Shown here in pieces: positions 1 to 10,975 of a DNA stretch of 64,000 nucleotides. The notes beneath the pieces are model-generated. The model had not been told where the DNA came from and searched no databases. It saw only the letters and a program-made list of their open reading frames with translations. This DNA is from Mesorhizobium sp. YC-39. GTDB taxonomy: Bacteria; Pseudomonadota; Alphaproteobacteria; Rhizobiales; Rhizobiaceae. Made by a program: the position numbers and the translations under genes. The stretch lies in assembly GCF_025753795.1 (NCBI RefSeq), contig NZ_JAOWPS010000002.1, positions 752,501-816,500 on the forward strand, in the 5' to 3' direction. Position 1 is the stretch's first letter; each line of letters opens with the position of its first letter.

Positions 1-933
1 GTCACCATCGCGCTCGACGATCGCGGCCAGTATGTGCCGGCGCAGGAGCCGGAGCCCAATCCCGAACTTTTGACCGCGTTCGATGATTCGCCGCCGGTGG
101 TGGTGCGCGGCAATCTGCCGAACATCTATGACGGCATCTACCGAGCGGCCTATTCCTACGGCATGTCGAGGGCGATGACCCAGCGGCTGATCAAGCTGCT
201 CGCGTCCGGTGTCGATTTCCAGTCGCGGCTCAGTCCGTCGGATCGCATCGAGGTGCTGTTCTCGCAGCCGGACGGCGACGACCAGGCATCGGACGAATCC
301 GAACTGCTCTATGTCTCGGCGACCTTCGGCGGCGCGACACGCAATTTCTACCGCTTCCAGATGCAGGACGGCAGCACCGACTATTTCGATGAGGACGGCT
401 CGAGCGCCCAGCAGTTCCTGTTGCGCAATCCCCTGCCCGCGGGAAAATTCCGCTCCGGCTTCGGCGCCCGCAGACACCCGATCCTGGGCTATGTCCGTAT
501 GCACACCGGCGTCGATTGGGCGGCCCCCATCGGCACACCGATCATTGCCGCCGGCAACGGCGTCGTCGAGAAGGCCGGCTGGGCCGGCGGCTACGGCAAG
601 CAGATCATCATCCGCCACGCCAATGGCTACGAGACCTCCTACAATCACCAGAGCGCCTTCGCCAAGGGCATCGAGCCGGGCGTGCGTGTCCGCCAGGGCC
701 AGACCATCGGCTATCTCGGCCAGACCGGCCTCTCCACCGGTCCGCATCTCCACTACGAGCTGATCGTCAACGGCACCAAGGTCGACCCGATGCGCGTTCG
801 CCTGCCGGTCGGCAAGGTGCTGAAGGGCGATGACCTCGTCGCCTTCAAGCGCGAGCGCGAACGCATCGATGATCTGCTCAAGCAGGAAGACAGCAATTCG
901 CTGAAGGTCGCGAGCGCCAAGATCGAGGGCTAG
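1..933 (+). CDS. M23 (LytM) family metallopeptidase, 5' end outside window
   Basis: The frame is open from base 1, so the true start lies upstream and only the C-terminal 310 residues are visible. The last ~150 residues form a peptidase M23 domain: the HxxxD zinc motif (MHTGVD, visible codons 168-172) and the HLHYE motif (codons 249-253) supply the zinc ligands and catalytic histidine. The family cleaves peptide cross-links in peptidoglycan in the periplasm or activates amidases. The ~150 residues before the domain look like the linker region seen in long rhizobial members, and a membrane anchor is expected upstream. It converges on the MFS gene with a 33-bp gap. The family call is very secure; the specific substrate is not. 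Confidence 0.93.
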   Translation, partial: VTIALDDRGQYVPAQEPEPNPELLTAFDDSPPVVVRGNLPNIYDGIYRAAYSYGMSRAMTQRLIKLLASGVDFQSRLSPSDRIEVLFSQPDGDDQASDESELLYVSATFGGATRNFYRFQMQDGSTDYFDEDGSSAQQFLLRNPLPAGKFRSGFGARRHPILGYVRMHTGVDWAAPIGTPIIAAGNGVVEKAGWAGGYGKQIIIRHANGYETSYNHQSAFAKGIEPGVRVRQGQTIGYLGQTGLSTGPHLHYELIVNGTKVDPMRVRLPVGKVLKGDDLVAFKRERERIDDLLKQEDSNSLKVASAKIEG

Positions 934-966
934 ACCCTAGACCCTAGTGCGAATCAATTCCCCGAA

Positions 967-2526
967 TCAGGCCTGCGAGTTTTCCGCGCGGCGCGACCAA
1001 GGCAGCGCCTGCCCGGAGATGGTCGTCCAGGCAATGACCGCGGCAAGCAGGCAAAGCAGGGCGGTTGCGAGTGAGACGGCCGAGAAGGCCGCGTCGCTGG
1101 CGGCAAGCCTGGTTGCATCGAGTTCGGGCGCCAGCCCGACTGGTGCCGGTTCACCAAAACCCGGAATGCCTGATCTGACGCTGGTGTCCAGCATCGTCGA
1201 GTAGACCCAGGCTGCGAGCGAACCCATCGCCGCCACCGCGATCAAGCCGCCAATGCGGGAAACCGCATTGTTGATACCCGAGGCAGCGCCCGTGTCCTTG
1301 TCCTCGACGGCGGTCATGATCGCTGTCGACAGCGGCGACACGACCAGCGCCATGCCAAGCCCCATCACCGCCATCAGCGGAAATGTTCCCGTCCAGAAAT
1401 TGTGGATGCCGGCGTGGGCGAGCAGGGCAAGGCCGGCGAAGGCGACGGCCACGACCAGACTGCCGCTGGCGATCGGAAAACGCGGTCCGATCCGGTCGGA
1501 CCACTGACCGACCGGCCCCGACAGCAGCGCGATCGACGCCGACAGTGGCAGGAAGATGAAACCGACCTCCGCCGTGCTCAACCCCCATCCGGCGATCAAC
1601 AGCATCGGCAGATAGAACAGATTGGCCGACAGCGCGAAGTAGAGGAAGAAGGTCGCCGCGTTGGCGCCGGCGAAAGCCCGGATGCGAAACAGCGAGAGGT
1701 CGATCATCGGCTCGCGCTGCCGCAGCTCGAAGAAGACAAAAACCACAAGCAACACCGCGCCGACAATAATGCTCGGTCCCGACATATGCCCGCGGCCCTC
1801 GGCGCTCATCGAGGTCAGGCCGTAGGCAAGCGCTCCGAACGCCAAAGTTGCGAGTGCAGCACCGCCGAGATCGAGGCTTCGCTTCTCCGCCGGTGCGTCG
1901 GCTGGGACCTTGGCCAGCAAAAGGTAGATCGACAGAAGGCCGAGCGGCAGGTTGATCGCGAAGATCGCCCGCCAGATGCCGTCGCCGAAGGCCGACAGGA
2001 CAAAACCGCCCAGTACCGGACCGAGCGCCGTCGTCAGCGCCGAGGCCGCCGCCCAGATGCCGATGGCCCTGCCGCGTTCTTTCTTCGGATAGGCTTTGGC
2101 GATGATGGCCAGGCTGCCCGGTACCATGATGGCGGCGCCGATGCCCTGGATGGCCCGAAAGGCGATGAGCACTGCTGGGTTCGGCGCCACCGCGCAGGCA
2201 AGCGACGCGACAATGAACAAGGCGATGCCGGCGACGAAGGCATGGCGCAGGCCGAAACGGTCGCCTGCCGCGCCGCCGACAAGGATGAGTGCCGAAAGCG
2301 TCAATGCATAGGCGTTGGAAATCCACTGCGCTTCGGCCAGGCTGGCGCCGAGATCGACGCGGATCGCCGGCGTGGCGATGGCCAGGATCGAACCATCGAT
2401 AAAACCGAGCGCGGAAGCCAGGATCGCCGCGATCAGCACGAACCTGCGCCGCGATTGCGGGCAGAACGCATCACCGGGTAGAGAGCCGGTCAGCGGAATG
2501 GCAGCGGCTTCGCTTGGAGACTTCAT
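967..2526 (-). CDS. MFS transporter, DHA2 (14-TM) drug exporter type
   Basis: This 519-residue hydrophobic protein starts MKSPSEAAAI. The loop 2-3 MFS signature GDRFGLRH lies at residues 88-95 and the antiporter motif C (ALGPVLGG) at about 167-175, both typical of proton-driven DHA2 exporters in the inner membrane. Length and about 14 hydrophobic segments fit that subfamily. The substrate cannot be told from sequence. No regulator gene is adjacent, but a perfect 8-bp dyad lies 30-53 bp upstream of the start and could bind one. The gene stands alone between the convergent M23 peptidase gene and the co-directional L,D-transpeptidase gene. Confidence 0.9.
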   Translation of the reverse strand: MKSPSEAAAIPLTGSLPGDAFCPQSRRRFVLIAAILASALGFIDGSILAIATPAIRVDLGASLAEAQWISNAYALTLSALILVGGAAGDRFGLRHAFVAGIALFIVASLACAVAPNPAVLIAFRAIQGIGAAIMVPGSLAIIAKAYPKKERGRAIGIWAAASALTTALGPVLGGFVLSAFGDGIWRAIFAINLPLGLLSIYLLLAKVPADAPAEKRSLDLGGAALATLAFGALAYGLTSMSAEGRGHMSGPSIIVGAVLLVVFVFFELRQREPMIDLSLFRIRAFAGANAATFFLYFALSANLFYLPMLLIAGWGLSTAEVGFIFLPLSASIALLSGPVGQWSDRIGPRFPIASGSLVVAVAFAGLALLAHAGIHNFWTGTFPLMAVMGLGMALVVSPLSTAIMTAVEDKDTGAASGINNAVSRIGGLIAVAAMGSLAAWVYSTMLDTSVRSGIPGFGEPAPVGLAPELDATRLAASDAAFSAVSLATALLCLLAAVIAWTTISGQALPWSRRAENSQA

Positions 2527-2555
2527 GCAGCCTGCATAGGCCTCGGACGCGCCAT

Positions 2556-2579
2556 CAACAACCAGCCAGCAGGTTGTTG
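2556..2579. promoter_or_regulatory. Perfect dyad upstream of the MFS gene (candidate operator)
   Basis: CAACAACC, an 8-nt spacer, then GGTTGTTG: perfect 8-bp arms ending about 30 bp before the MFS start codon at 2526. Size and spacing fit a TetR- or MarR-type operator in a promoter. There is no T-run, so a terminator is less likely. No regulator gene adjoins it. Confidence 0.4.
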
Positions 2580-2623
2580 TCGTTGAACCCAGGCCGGAGG
2601 CTCCGGCACTCGGGCTAATACGC

Positions 2624-2642
2624 CGGATCGTCAGCCGATCCG
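2624..2642 (-). terminator. Hairpin downstream of the L,D-transpeptidase gene
   Basis: CGGATCG, a 5-nt loop, then CGATCCG, a perfect 7-bp stem 12-30 bp past the stop codon of the minus-strand L,D-transpeptidase gene. No U-tract follows, so it may only stabilise the 3' end. A second small stem (GCCGGA/TCCGGC) lies just beyond it. Confidence 0.35.
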
Positions 2643-2653
2643 AGCAGCAACGT

Positions 2654-4120
2654 TCAATCGACGAACTCCACCGTGACGCCTGGAGACACGATCCTGGCGA
2701 GTTCGCGCGCGTCCCAATTGGTCAGCCGCACGCAGCCATGGCTTTCGGTCTTGCCGATCTTGGAGGGATCGGGCGTGCCGTGGATGCCGTAGGTCGGCTT
2801 GTCCAGCGCGATCCAGACCGAGCCGACCGGTCCGTTCGGGCCCGGCGGAATGGTCAGGACCTTGTCGTTCTCGCCCTGCTTGAAATTGATGTTGGGGTTG
2901 TAGGTGTAATTGGGATCAAGCGCGACTCGCGACACCGTATGCGTACCGGAGGGCGACGGCGTGTCCGACGAACCGATGGTGGCCGGATAGGCCGCGACCA
3001 GCTTGCCCGACGCGTCATAGGCAAAGACCTCTTTCTTGCCCTTGTCGGCGATGATGCGTGCCACCGGCTTTGCCACCAGCTTGCCGAAATTGGCGACCTT
3101 GATGATCGTGCCTGGACGGTTGAAATTGGCGTCCGGATTAATCGCCTTCAGATAGTTCTCGTCCATATGGAACCGCTCGGCGATCGCCTCGGTGACGGAG
3201 GTATAGCCCATGCGGTCGAGCTGCGCCTTCTGGCTGTAGTTTTCCGGTATCGACGCGACATAGGGGCCGGCCGCATCTTCCGGTGTGATTGTGTAGGAGG
3301 CGAAGGCATCGCCGCCGGATTGCGCAAGGGCTGCCTGGATGCCGACCGCATCGGTGGATCGCAGATTGCTGCCGGTGATCTCATTGTAGGCGGCAAGTGC
3401 CTTGTCGACATTCGAGCCGAAGCGCCCGTCGATGACGCCGGGCGAAGCGCCGGCACGGTCGAGCAGCACCTGCAGCGCGGCGATATCCTGGCGCGCGCCG
3501 AGCGAGAGTGACGGATCGACTGTTGTCTTGCCACCGGTCTTTGGCGGCAGCGCCGCCTGTTCGGTCGGCGCGGCGGGCTCGACCGGTTCGATCGAGGCTT
3601 CGTTGAGCGGCTGGCGTTTGATGGTGCGCGGCTTTGCCGGCTGCGGCGCTTCCGGGTAGGTGCTGCCATAACTGCCGTCATCCTGCGGCGCCTCCGGAAA
3701 AGCCTCCACTGAATTCTCGCCATAGGGATCGTATTCGTCGGCCGGCGGCTCGATGATGCGGCCCTGCCCGTCCAACTGCCTGCGGCGGACGCGCGCCGTG
3801 TCTTGCGGGTCGTCGAGATAGTAGTCGTCATCCTCGACCGGCCCGAGATTGCGCCAGCGCTCGCGGCGCAGCGCACGGCGGTCATACCTGGTCTGTGGCG
3901 GCTGGATGGCGATGACCTTGCCGGTTTCGGCATCGACGAGGACGCGGTTTCCCCTGGCGTCGTAATAGACGTCGACATTACCGTTCTGGGCTACAAGAAT
4001 GCCGCCGGAATCGTTCGCACGGACAGGTCGCGGCGCGGTATCCGCCATTGGCGAGGCCATCGCATTCGACACCAGCAGCCCGATGGCGAGTGCCGAAAGG
4101 GTGAAAATCCCGCGAAACAT
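2654..4120 (-). CDS. L,D-transpeptidase (YkuD) with peptidoglycan-binding domain
   Basis: The enzyme cross-links peptidoglycan stem peptides, or anchors proteins to them, in the periplasm. The YkuD catalytic motif SHGC (His-461, Cys-463) sits near the C-terminus after IHGT. Earlier come a PG_binding_1-like repeat (about IAALQVLLDRAG to LAAYNE) and a LysM-like stretch (VTEAIAERFHM to IIKVANFG). I chose the start at 4120 (MFRGIFTLSALAIGLLVSNA), which gives a clean signal peptide and 488 residues; a start at 4267 would add 49 residues of unlikely sequence before it. The stretch after the signal peptide is rich in Arg, Asp and Pro and probably disordered. Confidence 0.9.
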   Translation of the reverse strand: MFRGIFTLSALAIGLLVSNAMASPMADTAPRPVRANDSGGILVAQNGNVDVYYDARGNRVLVDAETGKVIAIQPPQTRYDRRALRRERWRNLGPVEDDDYYLDDPQDTARVRRRQLDGQGRIIEPPADEYDPYGENSVEAFPEAPQDDGSYGSTYPEAPQPAKPRTIKRQPLNEASIEPVEPAAPTEQAALPPKTGGKTTVDPSLSLGARQDIAALQVLLDRAGASPGVIDGRFGSNVDKALAAYNEITGSNLRSTDAVGIQAALAQSGGDAFASYTITPEDAAGPYVASIPENYSQKAQLDRMGYTSVTEAIAERFHMDENYLKAINPDANFNRPGTIIKVANFGKLVAKPVARIIADKGKKEVFAYDASGKLVAAYPATIGSSDTPSPSGTHTVSRVALDPNYTYNPNINFKQGENDKVLTIPPGPNGPVGSVWIALDKPTYGIHGTPDPSKIGKTESHGCVRLTNWDARELARIVSPGVTVEFVD

Positions 4121-4270
4121 GATGGTCAAACTCTCCGGTCCCAAATGCCGCCGCTCCGGCGTTGCCTTTACGACGAACCCCTTCGCCAGCAAATCAGTCG
4201 CTACGATAAAGGTCCAACATGAACCGGGCATGAAGATGGCGGATTTCTGGCAAGGCTGAAGCAACATGCG

Positions 4271-4636
4271 TTAGCTTGCAGCGAGCCCCAATTCCTTGCG
4301 CGTCTGTTTCGTCAGCTTCAGCACGACAAGGCGATGGCTGTCGCGCAGATAGTCCTTCAGCGCGTCGTCATCCATGCTCTGGCTTGTCTGGCGCTGGATC
4401 CATTTCATGCCGCGCGACGCAAGATAGGGCGCGGGCCGGAGGCCTGGCTGTTCCTTCAGGATGTCATAGGCGATGTCGGAGCATTTGAAGGTGACGAAGG
4501 GCTGTTTGCCCTCGTCCCAACCGGCGATGGCAAACACCTTGGCGCCGACCTTCCAGACATGGGCGCCGCCCCACTGGACGACATGGGTCGTCGCAGGCAG
4601 CGAGGCGCAGAAGCCGTTGTAGTCGTCCAGCGTCAT
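4271..4636 (-). CDS. MmcQ/YjbR family protein
   Basis: A small protein of about 121 residues. The order WGGAHVWKVGAKVFA, then FVTFKCSD, then RPAPYLASRGMKWIQ is the MmcQ/YjbR (CyaY-fold) pattern; the family is often annotated as DNA-binding but its role is not established. I prefer the start at 4636 (MTLDDYNGFC), preceded by GGGGAG. A TTG at 4666 would add ten residues and would overlap the intergenic palindrome. It lies downstream of the L,D-transpeptidase promoter region on the same strand. Confidence 0.8.
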   Translation of the reverse strand: MTLDDYNGFCASLPATTHVVQWGGAHVWKVGAKVFAIAGWDEGKQPFVTFKCSDIAYDILKEQPGLRPAPYLASRGMKWIQRQTSQSMDDDALKDYLRDSHRLVVLKLTKQTRKELGLAAS

Positions 4637-4654
4637 TCCGCTCCCCATTCTATA

Positions 4655-4700
4655 CATGTCGCGCAAAAGTGCGCAGCGGTTTTGCGATAACGACTTGCAT
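4655..4700. repeat. Intergenic palindrome, CATGTCG-CGCAAAA type (copy 1)
   Basis: Outer arms CATGTCG and CGACTTG (one mismatch) enclose inner arms CGCAAAA (4662-4668) and TTTTGCG (4680-4686). The same layout recurs at 27931-27979 and 40678-40750. It resembles the rhizobial intergenic mosaic (RIME-like) palindromes. Confidence 0.75.
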
Positions 4701-4740
4701 GAAAAACAAGAACGCCGCGCGTCTTTCTGAACGCGCGGCG
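4699..4740 (-). terminator. Rho-independent terminator of clpB
   Basis: On the minus strand a perfect 9-bp stem CGCCGCGCG/CGCGCGGCG (4713-4721 with 4732-4740) and a 10-nt loop are followed by TTCTTGTTTTTC. It begins about 30 bp past the clpB stop codon and abuts the palindrome at 4655-4700. Confidence 0.85.
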
Positions 4741-4771
4741 CTCCGACGTTTTCTCAGGAGACGGCCTGAAC

Positions 4772-7378
<2,607 letters not shown>

Positions 7379-7471
7379 ATCTGTCTCCTTCCGTCACCGG
7401 CCCGCTTTGCGGCACCGGATCAGATTGCGGTGACGGACCCGCCCGTTCGAGCCGGATCCTGTTCACGCGAG

Positions 7472-7500
7472 ATATGGTGCATAGGCCATGGTCTCTCAAG
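7472..7500 (-). promoter_or_regulatory. Sigma32 (RpoH)-type heat-shock promoter of clpB
   Basis: On the minus strand CTTGAG (7495-7500), a 17-bp spacer and CCATAT (7472-7477) match the CTTGAA / CCATnT pattern of RpoH promoters. It lies 94 bp upstream of the clpB start codon, between that gene and the terminator at 7541-7573. Confidence 0.7.
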
Positions 7501-7540
7501 ACGCCTTGATGTCGGTCAAAGCATAATATTCCACCGAGGC

Positions 7541-7573
7541 GAAAACAAAAACGGCGGAGATTTCTCTCCGCCG
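7541..7573 (-). terminator. Rho-independent terminator of the DUF4167 gene
   Basis: Read on the minus strand, a perfect 9-bp stem CGGCGGAGA/TCTCCGCCG with a 4-nt loop is followed by TTTTTGTTTTC. It separates the DUF4167 transcript from clpB. Confidence 0.88.
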
Positions 7574-7644
7574 TCCAGGGTAAAGGATGCTCTAACTTGG
7601 CTTGGCTCTAACCCGGCTTGAACGCCCGGTTAGAAAAGTCTGTT

Positions 7645-8688
7645 TTATCGGTTGTCGACGTCGGCAACGACAGCTTCGCCACCGCCTTCAACCGGCGCGG
7701 CCACTTCGCCGGGACCGGCATTGTCGCCAACACTATTGACCTGGCCTGTGTCTGCCTGGTCAGCGTCTACCTGGCCTGTCCCGTGGACAGCATCGGCACG
7801 CGGACGGCGCGGACGCCGGGGGCGGCGCGCAGCGCCATTCTCGGCGGCCGCTTCGTTCATCTCGGCCTGTGCGGCGAGAGCAGCCGGCGAAAAATTGCCG
7901 AACTGCGGCGCGGGTTCGGCGGCAAAAACAGGCTCGGCCTGAGACACGAAACCGGTTTCGGTCTGAGGCGCGAAACCAGTTTCGGTCGGGGAAGCCGCTT
8001 CCACCTGTACCGGGGAAACCGCTTCCGCCTGCACCGGTGTCTCGTTGCGCCGGTTCTGATCGCCGCGCTGGCCGCCCTGCTCGCCACGCGAACCATACTC
8101 GCCGCGCTGGCCGTTCTGGCCATAACCGCCATTGGGGCGACGGTCGCGGTGGCGACCGCCATTGTTATCGCGGTTGTCGCGCCCACCATTGTCGCGCCCG
8201 CTGTCACGATTGTCGCGGCTGTTTTCCTGGTTGAACGCCAACTCGGCCGGCATGCCCTCGATGACCGGCTGCGGGCCGGCGCCATGACCGGCCGCAGGAA
8301 CCGAAGCCTCACCGGCATTGTTGCCGGCATTGTCGAACTCGTCGCGATCTTCGTCGCCGTCCTCATCGAAATCGTCGCGGTTCTGCTGTGCGTTCTGGAT
8401 CGGCATCTGCGCCTGCGCGGCTGCAATGATGCGATTGTAATGTTCGGCGTGCTGGAGATAGTTTTCCGCCATCACCCGGTCGCCGGAGCTCTGCGCGTCA
8501 CGGGCAAGGGTTGCGTATTTTTCGGCGATCTGCTGAGCCGATCCGCGGATCTTCACGTCCGGGCCGTTGCTCTCGTAGTTGCGCGTCAGGGGATTTGGGC
8601 CCTTGCGGTTGTTGTTGTTATTGTTGTTGCCACCGCCGCCATTGTTGTTGCGACCGCGCATGCGCCTGTTCTGCTGTTGTGGCCTCAT
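7645..8688 (-). CDS. DUF4167 domain protein, low-complexity, probably RNA-associated
   Basis: 347 residues starting MRPQQQNRRMRGRNNN. The first ~95 residues hold the conserved DUF4167 core (GSAQQIAEKYATLARDA, then VMAENYLQHAEHYNRII), preceded by an Arg/Asn/Gly-rich head with a run of seven Asn. The rest is predicted disordered: an acidic Asp stretch, an Arg/Asn/Asp/Gly region, a near-repeated TETGF/ETGF segment and a C-terminal basic patch (ARRPRRPRRPRAD). Alphaproteobacterial DUF4167 proteins lie next to prmC/prfA as here. An RNA- or ribosome-related role is only inferred from this neighbourhood and the RGG-like composition. Confidence 0.85.
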   Translation of the reverse strand: MRPQQQNRRMRGRNNNGGGGNNNNNNNRKGPNPLTRNYESNGPDVKIRGSAQQIAEKYATLARDAQSSGDRVMAENYLQHAEHYNRIIAAAQAQMPIQNAQQNRDDFDEDGDEDRDEFDNAGNNAGEASVPAAGHGAGPQPVIEGMPAELAFNQENSRDNRDSGRDNGGRDNRDNNGGRHRDRRPNGGYGQNGQRGEYGSRGEQGGQRGDQNRRNETPVQAEAVSPVQVEAASPTETGFAPQTETGFVSQAEPVFAAEPAPQFGNFSPAALAAQAEMNEAAAENGAARRPRRPRRPRADAVHGTGQVDADQADTGQVNSVGDNAGPGEVAAPVEGGGEAVVADVDNR

Positions 8689-9015
8689 CCGACTCTCTTC
8701 ATTTTGAAATTTTCGAACAACTCTTCACGAACGGAGGCGCTCATGCAGCCAGCCGTTTCGTTTCTTCACCGGCGTTCGCCCGCATCAATTGCGTTGGCGC
8801 CACGTGTCATCCTGTTCCGGTTACATCACTTGCCGGACGATTCCCGCACGAAGCTTGGGCGTCGTTTGCGCAAGAAGGCAGCTATTTCCAAGGAAAACCG
8901 AATCGCTAAGAGCACTGCCTGCTTCGTCTCATCCGGTTAAGGCGACCCTAGCCGCATTCCCCGGCATTGCCAAGCGGTTTTTTCGCACTGCATCACGGCT
9001 TTGTCAGTTCCTCGA
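8689..9015. other. Intergenic region between prmC and the DUF4167 gene
   Basis: 327 bp without a credible gene. The part nearest the DUF4167 start is AT-richer (8690-8735) and probably holds its promoter and ribosome binding site. No tRNA, clear terminator or repeat was seen. Confidence 0.5.
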
Positions 9016-9891
9016 TCAGAACCCATGTTCAAAGATCAGAACCCTGTCATTTCCGCCAAGATCGCGGAACGCCCCAGCCCGCCCATAGCCGGCTGTAGAA
9101 AATATCTCCGTGACCTCGTCGCGCTGCGTATGGCCGATCTCGACCACGATTCTGCCCTTGATGTCCAAAAACCCTGCCGCCTCGGCGGCGATGATCCTGT
9201 AGGGGCTCAGACCGTCCGCACCACCATCCAAGGCTTGGCGCGGATCGAAATCGCGGACTTCGTCCTGCAGATTTTCAATGTCTTGGCTTGGTATATAGGG
9301 AGGGTTTGCGGCAATTACATGGTACCGGCCTGAAACTTTTTCGAACCAGTCGGATTGAAGCGCCTTGAACCGGGCGGCGAGCCCCAGTTCCCTGGCATTG
9401 CACATGGCGGTCGTCAACGCGCCTTGGGAAATATCGACGCCGGTGGCAGTTGCGCCAGGAACCGCATTGAGCAGCGCCAGCGCGATGGCGCCGGTACCGG
9501 TGCCGAGATCGAGGATACGGCATTCGCGCTGCCGCTCCGCTGTCGCCTTCACGAAGGGCATTATCGCTTCGACCAGCGTTTCGGTGTCCGGCCGCGGCTC
9601 CAGCGTTTCAGGCGACAGCGACAGGCGCAAGCCGTGGAATTCGCGATAACCGAGGATGCGATGCACCGGCTCGCCGGAAATGCGCCGCTCCAGGGCCGCA
9701 TCGATAGCGGCAACCGCGTCGGAGCCGATCTTGCGCTCGGGATCGGCGATGGCCTGCGTGCGGGTCGTGCTGGAAAAATGCTCGACGATCAGCCTGGCGT
9801 CCAGCGCCGGATCGGTCACGCCGGCTTCCGTCAGGCGTTGCCGCGCCGCCCGCAGCAGCGACCCGAGCCTGTCCGGCAAAATGTCAGCCAT
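9016..9891 (-). CDS. prmC: Peptide chain release factor N5-glutamine methyltransferase PrmC
   Basis: It methylates the glutamine of the GGQ motif of release factors, using S-adenosylmethionine, in the cytosol. 291 residues with the N-terminal helical HemK domain, the SAM-binding motif DLGTGTG (128-134) and the substrate-glutamine motif NPPY (196-199). It overlaps the end of prfA by 8 bp, so enzyme and substrate are translationally coupled in the order prfA-prmC. Confidence 0.97.
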   Translation of the reverse strand: MADILPDRLGSLLRAARQRLTEAGVTDPALDARLIVEHFSSTTRTQAIADPERKIGSDAVAAIDAALERRISGEPVHRILGYREFHGLRLSLSPETLEPRPDTETLVEAIMPFVKATAERQRECRILDLGTGTGAIALALLNAVPGATATGVDISQGALTTAMCNARELGLAARFKALQSDWFEKVSGRYHVIAANPPYIPSQDIENLQDEVRDFDPRQALDGGADGLSPYRIIAAEAAGFLDIKGRIVVEIGHTQRDEVTEIFSTAGYGRAGAFRDLGGNDRVLIFEHGF

Positions 9892-10963
9892 CGACGCCCA
9901 TGTCGGCGAGCAGCTTCGATTGGTGATCAGCGATCAGCGCGTCGACGATCTCGTCGAGCTCGCCCATCATCACCCGGTCGAGCTTGTAGAGTGTCAGGTT
10001 GATGCGATGGTCGGTGACGCGTCCCTGCGGGAAATTATAGGTGCGGATGCGCTCAGAGCGGTCACCCGAGCCGACCTGCGATTTTCGCGACTCCGAGCGC
10101 TCCTCATCCGCCTTGCCGCGCTCCAGGTCGTAAAGCCTGGCCCGCAGGATCTGCATGGCTTTCGCCCGGTTCTGATGCTGCGACTTCTCCGCCTGCACCA
10201 CCATGATGCCGGTCGGCAGATGGGTGATACGGACCGCCGAATCGGTAGTGTTGACGTGCTGGCCGCCGGAGCCCGAGGCACGCATCGTGTCGATGCGGAT
10301 ATCCTCGGCCCGGATGTCGATGTCGACCTCTTCGGCTTCCGGCAGCACCGCGACCGTCGCCGCCGACGTGTGGATGCGCCCGCCGGCTTCGGTTTCCGGC
10401 ACGCGCTGCACGCGATGCACGCCGGATTCAAATTTCAGATGGGCAAAGACCCCCTTGCCCGACACGGTGGCGATGATTTCCTTGTAGCCGCCGACCTCGC
10501 CCTCGCTGGCCGAGGCCGTCTCGAAACGCCAGCCGCGCGACGCTGCGTAGCGTTCGTACATGCGAAACAGGTCGCCGGCGAACAGCGCCGCCTCGTCGCC
10601 GCCGGTGCCGGCGCGGATTTCGAGGATGGCATTCTTGTCGTCGGCGGCATCCTTGGGCAGAAGCAGGATCTGTATATCCTTCTGCAGCGCCTCGATGCGT
10701 TCCTCGACTTGCGGAAGATCCGCCTCCGCCAGGGCCCGCATCTCGGCATCGGTGCCCTTGTCGGCAAGCATTGCCTCCAGATCGGCCTGCTCCTGCTCGG
10801 CGGCGCGCAGCGCCCTGATCTTGGCCACCATTTCCTGGATGTCGGCATATTCCGACGCCATCCGGACATAGGCGTCTGCCGCCGGCCCGGCCGACATCTG
10901 CGCCTCGAGCATATCGAAACGCTTGACGACTTGATCCATACGGTCGCGGGGCAGGTTGATCAT
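9884..10963 (-). CDS. prfA: Peptide chain release factor 1
   Basis: It reads UAA and UAG stop codons and triggers peptidyl-tRNA hydrolysis. 359 residues, the family norm, with the codon-reading tripeptide PET (189-191) and the catalytic GGQ (233-235, [18 protein letters not shown]). PET in place of the common PAT/PVT is an accepted RF1 variant. It sits 12 bp downstream of ptsP and overlaps prmC by 8 bp, so it is very likely in one transcript with both. A near-start alternative was not needed: the ATG at 10963 begins a conserved N-terminus. Confidence 0.97.
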   Translation of the reverse strand: MINLPRDRMDQVVKRFDMLEAQMSAGPAADAYVRMASEYADIQEMVAKIRALRAAEQEQADLEAMLADKGTDAEMRALAEADLPQVEERIEALQKDIQILLLPKDAADDKNAILEIRAGTGGDEAALFAGDLFRMYERYAASRGWRFETASASEGEVGGYKEIIATVSGKGVFAHLKFESGVHRVQRVPETEAGGRIHTSAATVAVLPEAEEVDIDIRAEDIRIDTMRASGSGGQHVNTTDSAVRITHLPTGIMVVQAEKSQHQNRAKAMQILRARLYDLERGKADEERSESRKSQVGSGDRSERIRTYNFPQGRVTDHRINLTLYKLDRVMMGELDEIVDALIADHQSKLLADMGVDG

Positions 10964-10975
10964 GGTGGGGTACTA

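Noticed and set aside
7618..8940. A 440-codon plus-strand frame across the DUF4167 gene
   Set aside because: Val/Ala/Ile-rich stretches mirror the low-complexity codons of the real gene on the minus strand.
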